Below, piece by piece: positions 45,598 to 56,714 of a DNA stretch of 64,000 nucleotides (its first letter is position 1; every line of letters begins with the position of its first letter). This DNA comes from Lineus longissimus. Its lineage: Eukaryota > Nemertea > Pilidiophora > Heteronemertea > Lineidae. The notes beneath the pieces are model-generated. The model saw only the letters and a program-made list of their open reading frames with translations. It ran no database searches and was not told the DNA's origin. The stretch spans positions 8,625,001-8,689,000 of the forward strand of contig NC_088326.1 of assembly GCF_910592395.1 (NCBI RefSeq). The letters run 5' to 3'. A program made the position numbers and the translations under genes.

Positions 45598-46355
45598 AAG
45601 GGGGTTCCACAGTGACGTCACACCCTTTTTGCAAAATGGCGGCTCCAACGTAAGACACGTGTTTCACTCGACGTTTTATCGATATGAAATCCGTGAACTA
45701 CCTAAATAAACAATCACGCACTAATACCCCAAAGTGAAATCCACTAGTAGATGATTCAATTTAATAACTTTTCACAACAGTAATGTTAAATTCATAGACT
45801 GTGATTAGTTTTCCGACATTTATCATGGTAGATGTTCGCAACTTATCCAAATGTTGACATGGAGTGACCTTCACAATATGCGGTTGTTCTTAATGATATG
45901 AACGGAAAAGGGAATTTCCCAACCCTTTCCCCTAAAAATACGAACTACTGAGACAGAAACCACCATAGATTCCCTGAGATCTTCTCGTTTTCATAACTTT
46001 TGAGCCCTATGAAGATGACCAATATTTTACCTACATAGGAATGGGTTGTGTACATAGTGTAGTGTAAGTTGCATTAGGCGATCCGATTTACGGCCGCTTG
46101 AGAAATTGACAGAACTGCACGTCAATATTAACTTTTACAAAACTGATATCGTCTCATAATGTTTTGCGACAACTTTTTATTGAATCTGATTGCTTAAGGC
46201 TTACATACCTGAAACAATAAACAACCAACAACGTAGATTTTAATCGCTTTGATGTGGACACAAGGGCCGTCACCATCTTTCTGATGGTGGTACGCCACAT
46301 GCACAGCTATAATATGATTCACGGTCACGTGATGTGACGTCACCGTTGAACCTCC
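45598..46355. mobile_element. MITE M copy 2
   Basis: About 758 bp, with the same termini and the same flanking GTGCAAGACCA as 12084-12833. The shared insertion site shows that it was copied with the unit, not inserted again. Confidence 0.75.
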
Positions 46356-47442
46356 GTGCAAGACCAAGAATATTAAAAATCATTCATAGAACCAAAATTA
46401 TTAATCATCACTTCGATTCAATTTAAAATGTACAGGTAATGTACGTGTTGAGTTTTATAGTGTTTAGCCCCTTCCCCAATTGATCGATCGAAGCATCAAA
46501 TTGGCCAATCTGATGTCCGAAAATCAGCCTTGTTTGAGAAATAGTTTCCAAAATAAAATATCCGACATCGTAAAGATATCGCAGGGGCCTATGTCAGTGA
46601 CTCTTACAAGAGTTTGTGGTGATATGCCCGTCGGTTAGGCAAAAACCACGCTAAACACAAACACATGTTTCTTGAATTTTTTTATAAGGATTCAACTTTT
46701 AAAAGGGAAACATTTCTTTTGGCTACCTGATACAAGCCGTTCGTAGATCGATATGTTTATTCGTAAAATATATCAATCGATAATATCCATGGATTATTTT
46801 TCCAGCGCTTTTCTTTTATTGATACATTGGGTCTAGTAAACGAACAAAAATACATTAATTTCCCTTATCAATCAGTTTGGAGCACCGGTGAGAAATTGAG
46901 TTTATATTAAGGGTCATCCGTGGATCTACCTTTGAACGACGCTGATATTATGGCAAGTGCACGCCCAAAAAAGGAACTCTTGTTTTATAATTTGTTTGAT
47001 ATATACAGGACAAACCTGCAATGTTTTTCTCTCTATCTGTGTTGCAATTCGTTTTTGAAGAGCCATATTACAAGGTGTGAACACCACGTTAGAGTTGGAA
47101 GACTCCAAAAACACTATTTACGATATCAAACATTTCCCTTGACAAGTTGACATGTTCGATGCCACTGCCCGATTCTCCGCAATCCGGGAAATGTATTCTT
47201 CAGTGCGGCTTTGTTTCAGTTAAATACCTACCGTTCATGTTAATCTAGTGTCTGCACTTCAAAAACACTTATTTATCAGTTGGTCGTAAGATCATTGGAC
47301 AGGTGTGATATATCTTAATTACAGTTTGCCTGCCAAAATAGTTTTCAACGTAAACATGACGATGTTTAATTCCATAGTTCAATCGTTGTCCAATTCCCAA
47401 AAAGTAAATTATTTGAACCATGGGAATGTCCACTAGACAAGT
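46356..47442 (+). promoter_or_regulatory. upstream region of gene copy 3
   Basis: Conserved counterpart of 12845-13917. The long frame seen there is broken here near 46790, which supports a non-coding role. No defined promoter motif is claimed. Confidence 0.4.
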
Positions 47443-48170
47443 ATGCTGTTTTTGCTCCTCTTCTTTGTTTTCTCTGCAATGACCACTACTGCTAAAGGGG
47501 CCACCCGTAAGTAATGTCAAATATTGACCCCTTTGGTACGTGTGACACGCCAGGCTAACCACAGAGCTCAGGAGCTGACCGTATTTTCTATGTTGCCCAT
47601 AACTCACTTACTGTCTGTCGTATGGAGTCGAGAACAAGTGCTTTCGAAATTAAAAAAACACTCTTTTCTCCCAATTAACCCAGCGCCAGGAAAATGGCTC
47701 GAAACATGGTTGTCTGTAGTTTTTTACCGGTGGGCTGCAAACATTAAATATGACAGCCAATTATTGTGATCAATGGATATAGGAAGATAGCCTTGTAAAT
47801 GTTGTCAATTCAATAACGCCTGGTCGCGGGCAGGACCAGTAATCCCTGCAGTCAGGGTGATGATTATTGAAGTTACGTAAGTCTATTACAAGTCCATATA
47901 AATGGTTGACCAATCCAGAGTCTTTCAAATGAATTTATTTTATCTAACCGATTATCGAATCGTTTTCTTGTGGGGGAAATCCAATAAATCTTTTGTGTCA
48001 AAATAAATGTCATAATTGTTGTCTGCCATCTTGCTTTGACCATGTTCTTCTGGTAAGATGCACGCAAGCCGATGGATTTTGTGGATAGGCCTAGCAGGCA
48101 CCCTGATGATCTTAACGTATGGAATGGATCATTGAGATGATGTTGACAGCCCTGACCCTGATACCGCTAC

Positions 48171-48202
<32 letters not shown>

Positions 48203-51200
48203 TAGATGATGGTGATGTAGATGATGCTAACCAAGCTGTACCGGGTGCACGTAAGCACCAGAAAAGCTACAGTCTAAATCAGAAGATTGACCTTATCGAG
48301 ACATACCAATTGGAGCATGCTACTGAAACTGCAACATCATTTGCTAGACACCACCGCATTGAACCGCGGACATTTAGACGCTGGATAAGCACATTGTGAG
48401 CGGATCACCAGGCGGGAAGTGGTCAGGATGATTATAGCCTCGGCTGGGAAAGGGTCACACAACAGACGATTATGAACTGTTGGAGAGCCAGTGGCCTAGT
48501 TCCTGAGGACGATGACGAAGTTGGGGAGGGGGTAGAGATGGTAAATGATGAGCTTGAGCAGTTTGTTGAGGGGATTGAGATTTCGGAAGGAGAAGAGGAT
48601 TATGATGTTATTGATGATGACGTGTAAACCCCGTTTGGATAATAAAATTGATTGGTAAATTGATAACAAATAAATTAAAGAAGATCACAGATTTACTTAT
48701 CAGCAAAACTTCTTTATTGGGACATTCTGCAGACCCATAAAGCTGGCTTTATCATAGACCCCAGATTAGAAATTTCTGGTCAACCAATACAGAACTATAG
48801 GCACAAAATGAGGACGCTAGTTGTATTGTTTTCATTCATTCAGTACAGGACTACCCCATGTCAATGTTTATGTCTTTTATCCACTTACGTGGAAGGCATT
48901 GGCATTGCCAACGAAAAGGGAGTCAATTATCAGCTGTGGCTGTTCTTTCTAATGTTCGCCTGCCACCAGTAAAATCGGCCTATTCATTTGGACTTAGTCA
49001 TTTTACGATTCAGCCGCGCTGGGTTAAGTGGGAGAAGACAGTATGCTCGCCTTTATTTCTGACTCGACCCAAGTGATCATGAGGCGTCACGGTGGAGTGT
49101 GTCAGCGATCATCTGCGCGGAGAGGAACATCAGCACAACGTAGTTAAACCCTGTGTACACTGTTAAAATTTTAGCAACATTTTTGGGGTTGCAACAAATG
49201 TACGCAAAATGTTGCAAAGTGTGTACGGAGGAAAATGCATGTTACAACATTTTTAATGTTGCAAAAATATTGTAAGTCTTCAGCCAATCAGAAATGGGAT
49301 TTCTGTCATGTGATCTACCTTAAGTCAGGTGATTTGGACAATCCCCCCCTCCGAATGGATCAAGTTGACATATGGGGCACTACAATTAGACACAAAATAG
49401 GACCAAATGCTTATACATATATATGCATGAGAGAATTGCCCTTGTGGGACACAACGTCAAATGTCTAGTGATATGAAACATATGATGCCTCCTTATAGGC
49501 CTTGTTCCCTCTTACTTGGTTTTTTGACGACGTTTTCTCCGCCTCTCAACAATGACAGCTAAAATTGATACAGTGGCACTCCATACACTGCTTTTCTTCT
49601 AAAAATCATCAATTTTCGTTCATTAATCTCTTTTTTTTCACATATATTTCATTATACATGGCTCGCACTCACATGGCGGGGAAGTTTTTTTTGCGCTTTG
49701 ATGTGCGAATGCTAACGAATAAAGCGTCTTCTACTAAATAAGAGCTGAAACAGGGTGAGCTAAGGAGCCCGGGGTTATTAAGTCTCCACTGACCGCGTTC
49801 AGATTGACTTCGTGACGTATTCAGTTAGAGATATACTGCAGTGCTGAAGAATCGGGATGTTCCCGAGTTTCGTCGAGCTGATGACATTGGGAGGTTCGAT
49901 TTGTTTGATTTTTCATTTCATGATTGACCATTTATCAAAGTTGTTGGTGCATTCTAAAAGATTATTTCACGGCGCAAAGGATTCTTATCATTTGTACATT
50001 AAGTAAAGTTTATTCTTTATCGATGGATCTAATCTAGATTTGCGACCTAACTGTTGCCTTCGACGCTGGCAGTCATAGCTCAGGATTCACAAATTCTTGT
50101 TCGAAACGGAGAGGCCATTCCTGCAGTTATTTTGAGAAAAGGCTCAGACGAGAAAATGAACTTTTTCTTACACTAAGTCTCCAATGACCGTGTTCAGAAT
50201 GACTTGTAACTTTTTCCTGTACCTAGTCACCCCGGCTATTCAGACCTCTAAAGTGATGGGCAATTCCTATCCTGACGAGCTGTCGATGCCATATTTCATA
50301 TGCACCCAGCATCCTGCACCAATACAGAACCTTGAATCCCCTTCAACGTCAAGAAATCTATTTTAGTTCCTATATTAAACGTGAAGTGCAGAAATCCGTC
50401 GTTTGTGTCATCACTGGTCGCAGCGTCAATCTGAGTGCAACATCGAATCTGTGAGAGTATTCCAAATCTTCCCTCACATGTCTATTCGAAAACGAGAATT
50501 TAAATTACGATATAGTAATACCATGTACAATGGTTTCTTAAAGCACAAGGCGATTTTATGAGCTGCCGATGCCATATTTCATATGCACCCAGCATCCTGC
50601 ACCAATACAGAACCTGGAAATCCCCTTCAACGTCAAGAAATCGCCCGACCACGAAAGATTAATTCTCCCCTTCGGACCAAGAGATTGACATCCTGCATAT
50701 AACATTTGATTCAGTAATAGGGTAGATTTGGCAAAAAGCATGTTCGCAATCAAATATAGATAAGGCTGCTTTGTTTACTTTTGAATCGGCACAATAGTCC
50801 GCGGTAATTTGAATTTGAATTTAGCAATCCCATCAAATATGCTGAATAAGGAAAGAATGTATTTGTCCCAAAAGACGTCATTTCTAACCATGGTTGTCGT
50901 TGCGTCAGTATGGGTGTTGGTGTGAATGGGTTAAGGTTTGGTTTGAATGGGTGTGTTGTAGGAAGTTGCCCAGTGGGTTTCTGAGCACTTCCTGTCTGGT
51001 GTGAATAAGGAGAAGGAATGAGGCGTGAATTTGCTTGGGGTAAACCTTTTTTAATATACAATGTACACTTGGTAGATATTGCCATGTTCAGTGAAACCAG
51101 TTTCAAAGTAGTTACACGTATTCAGTTGGGTTGTTTAGTTCGTTTGGTTTTAGATAGCCAGCAGTGTATAGGTCTTTGTATAGGACTGTGGAAGTGTACA

Positions 51201-52745
51201 GTGGTAATGTTCATGTGGGAGGACAGGATGTTGTCCTGTATGACCGTCTGGTATTGTATATGTATGGGCGGGTCAAAGTAATGTGTGGAGTATGGAGCTC
51301 CATCCGAGTAATTAATCAATTAGTAATTGAGTTAAGCTAATAGCATGCTCGCCGCTGGGTGTGGTTACTTGTTCATAGTTGTTAAATTTCTACCAGTTAC
51401 CTAGTATGTTTCCTGTTTATTCTATTTTAGTTCCTATATCAAACGTGAAGTGCAGAAACCCGTCATTTGTGTCATCACTGGTCGCAGCGTCAATCTGAGC
51501 GCAACATCGAATCTGTGAGAGTATTATTCCAAATCTTCCCTTGCATGTATATCCGAAAACGAGAATTTAAATTACGATATAGTAATACCATGTACAATGG
51601 TTTCTTAAAGCACAAGATGATTTTATGAGACTTCATAGAAAATTTTCCATTGGGTGTGTATAGAAAATGGCTCGGGCAGAGCGTCGGTATGGCTGCAGTT
51701 GCCCGTCAGAATGCAGATCTGATTAGCCAGGGTGTAAGTGCATTCGACCATTACAGATCTGTTCTCTGTTCCCGCTGGATATACACATCGTCAGGGTGAC
51801 TGTATCGGGGGTGATTTTTACACCATCTTTCTTAATCATGTGTCGTTTATCCTGTGCATTGCCCTGTGCAACAAATACCCGAAATGTCGTGCGGTCCAAT
51901 ATAGACATAACGTATGCGCAGAGAAATTGAAGTCCTGTGATATTGTCACGCTGCCTAACAGTCCATCTCACAATATGTATAAACGAATAGGTAAGGTATT
52001 GATATAATTATATGTAAACAAGAAAATTCAGTCTGACATATTCTGATAATGTGACATATTCTGATAATGTCATATTAACGGTTTATTGTAAAGTCTGCCG
52101 GGATAAAACATGATTTGACATCGTTTTTCACAGCATGATGTGAGATTAAACGCTAATGTTGTGACCAGATTTATATCGATCCGTTGATTAATGTCATATT
52201 TACATATAAAATGTCATATGCTGTCACTGCTTTTACTATACTAATAGTGTCTTTTTGACACTATTCTGACATCAATCTAAATGACGTCAGAATAATGTCA
52301 GAACGACAATCCAATAAAGTGTATATCAAATCTTTGATGAGCTGTCCACTCCATCCCTTCCGATGGTGACGATGCCATTTTGACATCATTCAAACCCATG
52401 TTATTTGCCGTCATTTGGAAAGTAATAAAGTCCGATTGAAATAAAGCCCAAACATATAGCTGGTCTTTGTAACGTTCTGTTTTGTTTAACGCAGATATGT
52501 CCAACCGTGCGATATTCGTGGTCAAAAGGACGCAACCTTCCGGCAAAATACTAAAAACAACTAATACCACGCCTCATGTCAGCGGTTTTGACTGTGCATT
52601 TCACTGTTTTAGGCGCTTTGATTGTAGCGCATTTGTACGAGACGTCACAATTAATAAATGTTACCTCCTCGACATAATGAAATATACTGAAGTCTTACGT
52701 ACTACGACATTTGGGGGTAACGACTTACGGCGTCTGACATTGTGA
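47443..52745 (+). CDS. secreted two-PAN-module protein, gene copy 3 (three exons, intact)
   Basis: Exon 1 is 47443-47506 (MLFLLLFFVFSAMTTTAKGA, GTAAGT donor). Exon 2 is 51757-51990, after TTACAG, ending at GTAAGG; it is one codon shorter than in copy 2. Exon 3 is 52495-52745, after ACGCAG, ending TGA. All junctions are phase 1 and the frame is open for about 182 residues. The cysteine pattern is that of copy 2, ILCIALCNKYPKC and DCAFHCFRRFDC. Intron 1 is stretched to 4.2 kb by a pogo-like element (47661-49041) and an LTR-like insertion (50864-51520). The long intron may affect expression, but the exons and splice sites look intact. Confidence 0.7.
48072..48627 (+). pseudogene. pogo-type transposase, HTH and C-terminal tail only
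   Basis: 48072-48399 contains an acidic Asp-rich run (the GAT repeat) and then KSYSLNQKIDLIETYQLEH to EPRTFRRWISTL, a CENP-B/pogo-type helix-turn-helix, ending in TGA. There is a frameshift near 48135. After about 40 bases, 48442-48627 reads GWERVTQQTIMNCWRASGL and an acidic tail to TAA, the usual C-terminus of the family. The DDE core is missing, so this is a deletion derivative. It is not the same family copy as 39521-41117, since the termini differ. Confidence 0.7.
48171..48202 (+). repeat. (TGA)n/(GAT)n microsatellite
   Basis: About ten to eleven GAT triplets within the acidic region of the pogo-type frame, encoding a poly-Asp run. It is likely to vary in length. Confidence 0.85.
49042..50361 (+). 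other. intron 1 of gene copy 3, shared sequence
   Basis: Counterpart of 14150-15400, including the AACATTTT-rich module at 49150-49280. No exon was recognised. Confidence 0.5.
50362..50560. repeat. partial tandem duplication in intron 1 of copy 3
   Basis: 50362-50560 repeats 51425-51630 (TTTTAGTTCCTATATYAAACG, then CATCACTGGTCGCAGCGTC, then shared intron sequence). 50270-50360 repeats 50563-50645. A tandem duplication with a deletion at its join explains the order: the copy includes the 3' part of the LTR-like insertion and its downstream flank. Confidence 0.6.
50864..51520. mobile_element. 657-bp LTR-like insertion with GTATT duplication
   Basis: GTATT flanks it (50859-50863 and 51521-51525). 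The uninterrupted word AATGTATTCCAAATC is present in copy 1 at 15620. It starts TGTCCCAAAAGACG and ends CGAATCTGTGAGA. A 5-bp duplication and TG start fit a solo LTR, but the end is not CA. No coding frame was recognised. Confidence 0.5.
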
Positions 52746-52902
52746 ATGTAGCCATTTGTTGTGATGAAGGAAACTTAGATTTTGCGAAGTGGGAGCATAC
52801 GGCGATGAAAGTAAGTGTCTCTGGAAGAGTAGTTCCAAGTCCGTTCGCTATGGCAGTATGTTAACTAGTGCACTGGTTAACATCGCCATAGATAATTCCC
52901 AG
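52746..52902 (+). repeat. 3' flank of gene copy 3, truncated
   Basis: Matches 16834-17000 and stops at GATAATTCCCAGGACGT, where gypsy element B begins without its left LTR. The GTTAACTAGTGCACTGGTTAAC near-palindrome is at 52859-52880. Confidence 0.6.
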
Positions 52903-53218
52903 GACGTTAATCATAACGTCATTCCAAATAGTCTCATAACTAAACTGAAGGTAATTTAACTAGCAACTACGTAGCGACTAAACAAACTGCACCTTATTAA
53001 AACACTAGGTCAAAAACTAGAACAGATGCTCAAAAACACGAGCTTAAACACCAAACTTAAGTGACTATACAGTGTCACATATACCACGTAATGGATGTGT
53101 CTAAATGTCACAACCTATTACTGTAAAGTGTCTCATGAACCATACATGTAAATAACGCACACACAAGTAATGCTAGAATGTCACTGAACCCACAAGTGCA
53201 ACAAATGGGCACAGTCCT

Positions 53219-54973
53219 TCAACAATGTTCAATCAAACGCTCAGGTGGTTTTCTTGCACGTGCAGATCTCCTCGGAGCTGGGGCTGGACTGGCAACAGCG
53301 GTGTTCTCAGGAACAGACAATGGAGCGGGTCCCGCAGGAGGTTCCACATGGCCTGGTGCCTGAACTTGAGCCAGACGCTCAGGTTGCACTAGAGGCATGC
53401 CTGGCATGAGATCTGGTTCTTCCTGTGCTTCCAATGTAAGTTCTCCACTGCGACGTAGGTGATCCACGTGTACAAATCTACGTCGGCCACCAACCTCCAC
53501 AACGTACGACTGTGGTCCTTGAATTTTGACCACATGACCTGGGAGCCGTTTCTCCCTTCCATTTCGGAAGTTGCGCACGCGCACAATCTCATTGAGGACA
53601 AAAGCCCATGCCTTGACACCACGGTTATCATGATTATTCACCATCTTGTTCTGTTTTTCTGTCACAGTCTTGTTCAGATCTGGACGTAGTAAGGAGAACC
53701 GTGTTCTCAACGGACGTTTGAAAACTAACACAGCGGAGGCTACCCCAGTCACAGTATGGGGTGTAGTGCGATATGTCAACAAGAAGTTATCAACGCGCTG
53801 CTGAGGGGTACGACGTTGCTCATGTCCTTTCTCCTCCGCCAGAAAATGCTTTTTGAACGCGGTCTTCGCTGATTTCACGATATTCTCCGCTGCTCCGTTT
53901 GACTGGGGATGATACGGCGGTACCAACTTATGCTGAATTCCGTTTCTGCGCATGAAGTCGGCAAATTCATTCGCATTGAACTGGGGCCCGTTATCTGAAA
54001 CCAAAATTTTAGGAAGACCTAGGTGCGCAAACCAACTACGAAATGTACAAATAGTTTTCTCAGAAGTAGTGCCCGTTTTCATCAACTCGATCTCTACCCA
54101 CTTGCTGTATGAAACAATCAGCATGAAGTAATTCACACGCTCAACGAACCCAAAGTCAACATGGACTATCTGCCAAAAGCTGGTTGGATATGGCCATGGA
54201 ATCAGTGGGGCAGGGGCCGGCTCGTCTTTCATAGCCCGGCAAGCGTCACATGCATTCACCAAAGTCTCAATGTCCTGATCGAGTCCTGGAAACCACAAAT
54301 ACCCACGAGCCATAGCCTTCATCCTAACCACACCCCAGTGCTCATGGTGTAGTTCTGACAACAATCTTTGTCTATACAGAGGTATGACGATGCGCAACCC
54401 CCACAAGATGCATCCTTGATCTACAGATAGTTCCTCACGGCGGTTCCAATATGGCTGCAGACTACTGTCAGGTAGTTCTCTCGGCCAGCCATTCAGAACG
54501 TACAAGAACACACGCGACATAACCGGATCTTTCCGGGTTTCTTCAGCTATGTCCCTCGCAGCAACTAGCAGCTCATCTGCCATACTGAAATAATTCACCT
54601 GTCTCTCAACAGCTACACGTGCACCATCCACCGGAAACCTAGACAGCATGTCCGCATTTGCATTCTTGGCTGATCTGCGGTAGTGAATGGTGTAATTGTA
54701 CGCCATCAAAATCAACGCCCATCGTTGTAAGCGCAACGCTGCAAGTGTGGGCACACCCGTGTGTGGCCCAAAGATCTTGGTCAGTGGCTCATGATCAGTG
54801 TAGAGTTCGACCTTCCGTCCGTAGATATACTTACGGAACTTGGTCACACCATACACGATTCCGAGCGCCTTCTTCTCAATCTGCGCGTACTTTTTCTCAC
54901 TGTCCGATAGAGAACGTGATGCAAAAGCAATAGTACTCTCAATCACATCCTCGTCGCCAATATTATGTACCAC
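53219..54973 (-). CDS. gypsy RNase H-integrase polyprotein part, element B (584 codons, open)
   Basis: The frame opens at a GTG next to the LTR and has no natural ATG, so it is the C-terminal half of pol. Residues about 12-65 are RNase H (AFASRSLSDSEKKYAQI, YTDHEPL). The integrase zinc site is H209/H212-C242-C245 and the core is D273-D327-E363, with 35 residues between the last two, as in active integrases. The C-terminal part contains an SH3-like region (VVKIQGPQSYVVEVGGRRRF) and a Pro/Ala-rich tail ending RKPPERLIEHC. Reverse transcriptase, protease and gag are absent. The intact frame suggests recent origin or activity in trans. Confidence 0.85.
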   Translation of the reverse strand: MVHNIGDEDVIESTIAFASRSLSDSEKKYAQIEKKALGIVYGVTKFRKYIYGRKVELYTDHEPLTKIFGPHTGVPTLAALRLQRWALILMAYNYTIHYRRSAKNANADMLSRFPVDGARVAVERQVNYFSMADELLVAARDIAEETRKDPVMSRVFLYVLNGWPRELPDSSLQPYWNRREELSVDQGCILWGLRIVIPLYRQRLLSELHHEHWGVVRMKAMARGYLWFPGLDQDIETLVNACDACRAMKDEPAPAPLIPWPYPTSFWQIVHVDFGFVERVNYFMLIVSYSKWVEIELMKTGTTSEKTICTFRSWFAHLGLPKILVSDNGPQFNANEFADFMRRNGIQHKLVPPYHPQSNGAAENIVKSAKTAFKKHFLAEEKGHEQRRTPQQRVDNFLLTYRTTPHTVTGVASAVLVFKRPLRTRFSLLRPDLNKTVTEKQNKMVNNHDNRGVKAWAFVLNEIVRVRNFRNGREKRLPGHVVKIQGPQSYVVEVGGRRRFVHVDHLRRSGELTLEAQEEPDLMPGMPLVQPERLAQVQAPGHVEPPAGPAPLSVPENTAVASPAPAPRRSARARKPPERLIEHC

Positions 54974-54990
54974 TCAACAGATATCTTCTG

Positions 54991-55401
54991 TACGGTGGCC
55001 CATAAAGGACATGCGTTTATTTTCAATATAATAGACATTTTTTTTTTTACAATGCGTTTTTTTCTCTCGAATTACAACCGCCGTCGGATTTATTTCTCAC
55101 CGCCGAAAAAATAATTTCCACCGCCGGGTAAAAAATAATAATTCCCACCACCGCGGTGGAAATTAATATCGACCACGGTGGAAATTAATATCGACCGCGG
55201 TGGAAATTAATATCCACCGCGGTGGAAATAATATCCACCGCGGGAGCTAATTCGTTATTGACACCGGGTGGATATTATTTCCACCGCGGTGGATATCATT
55301 ATCCGACGGCGGTTGTAATTCGAGAGAAAAAAAACGCATTGTAAAAAGAAAAATTTTCTATTATGTTGAAAATAAACGCATGTCCTCTATGGGCCACCGT
55401 A
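54991..55401. mobile_element. 411-bp palindromic MITE in the LTR of gypsy B
   Basis: Inverted ends TACGGTGGCCCATA and, from the right, TACGGTGGCCCATAGAGGAC; inverted similarity continues inward for about 90 bases, including ATGCGTTTATTTTCAA and TCTCGAATTACAACCG. CTTCTG flanks both sides (54985-54990 and 55402-55407). The centre is a run of CCGCGGTGGAAATTAATATC-like words, themselves palindromic. No coding frame. The 6-bp duplication does not settle the superfamily. Confidence 0.8.
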
Positions 55402-55560
55402 CTTCTGGGTATAATAACGTATTGATGAGACCATACTCGGGTTTACAAACTGGCTCTTAGCGCCATGCTTACAGACTCCATAACGAAATTGTGCAGAACA
55501 TTATCCGCGACTATCATGACGGTATACAGGGTGTGTCATATAAATGCCACAAACACCACA

Positions 55561-55986
55561 CTCACCATTTCAATCCGTCGTATGGACGACTTCTCTTCTC
55601 CGTCGTGACCCGATATTCTTATCTTAATTTGATTTTTGATATGCGAGTTTCTTTTTCCTCATCCAAGCCTACATGCACATGTACATGTGTGTGCATTTAT
55701 TCCTTCGGTGTGTGATCTCGTGCTGGTGTGATCTCGCTCTGCAGCCGACTCCAGTGTATATTTTTGCCTTTAACTCGATCAATATCGGTTGTATATGGTC
55801 AGGAGACCAGATGCAACCGCCACTCGAGTGACATTTTTATTTCTTTGGCCGGTAGGCAACTTTTTTTAATGTCACATCGCAGCAAGACCGATATCAGCAG
55901 CAAGTCGTTGGGAGTAACTGGATCGGAGCGGTTCCCCGGGCTGTAAGCCAGAGCTCTTGACTCAGTCAAAACGAAGTGCTAGACCA
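55561..55986 (+). repeat. unit 3' flank after gypsy element B
   Basis: Same module as 45172-45597. It ends near GTGCTAGACCA, the mutated target duplication of MITE M copy 3. Confidence 0.55.
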
Positions 55987-56714
55987 AAGGGGGTTCCACG
56001 GCGGCTCCAATGTAAGACACGTGTTTCACTCGACGTTTTATCGATATGAAATCACATGAACTACCTAAATAAACAATCACGCACTAATACCCCAAAGTGA
56101 AATCCACTAGTAGATGATTCAATTTAATAAATTTTCACAACAGTAAAAATTCATAGACTGTGATAAGTTTTCCGACATTTATCACGGTAGATGTTCGCAG
56201 CTTATCCAAATGTTGACATGGAGTGACCTTCACAATATGCGGTTGTTCTTAATGATATGAACGGAAAAGGGAATTTCCCAACCCTTCTCCCCAAAAATAC
56301 GAACTACAGAGACAGAAACCACCATAGATCCCCTGAGATCTCGTCGTTTTCTTAACTTTTGAGCCCTATGAAGATGACCAATATTTTACCTACATAGGGA
56401 TGGGTTCTGTACATAGTGTAGTGTAAGTTACATTAGGCGATCCGATTTACGGCCGCTTGAGAAATTGACAGAACTGCACGTCAATATTAATTTTTACAAA
56501 ACTGATATCGTCTCATAATGTTTTGCGACAACTTTTTATTGAATCTGATTGCTTAAGGCTTACATACCTGAAACAATAAACAACCAACAACGTAAATTTT
56601 AATCGCTTCGATGTGGACACAAGGGCCGTCACCATCTTTTTGATGGTGGTACGCCACATGCACAGCTATAATATGATTCACGGTCACGTGATGTGACGTC
56701 ACCGTTGAACCTCC
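55987..56714. mobile_element. MITE M copy 3
   Basis: Same element and site as 12084 and 45598. The left end has lost about 27 bases between TTCCACGG and CGGCTCC. The right duplication reads GTGCAATACCA. Confidence 0.7.

Larger units (their letters stand above)
47661..49041 (+). mobile_element. pogo-like element, internally deleted
   Basis: The right end, read inward, is CTGTCTTCTCCCACTTAACC, preceded by TA (49042-49043). The left end reads CTCTTTTCTCCCAATTAACC, an imperfect match. Between them are the N-terminal and C-terminal parts of a transposase with the catalytic core deleted. The last 65 bases of the element also occur, inverted, at 5036-5100. It sits in intron 1 of gene copy 3. Confidence 0.65.
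52903..55560 (-). mobile_element. Ty3/gypsy element B, sibling of element A
   Basis: Shares with element A the untranslated 3' region from TAATCATAA onward, the RNase H-integrase block, the same LTR-to-RNase H junction and the same right flank (CTCACCATTTCAATCCG). Its left LTR and about 500 bases of unit flank are deleted, joined at a short ACGT microhomology. Its right LTR (about 54961-55560) is split by a 411-bp MITE. The shared position means A and B descend from one insertion copied with the unit. Confidence 0.8.
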
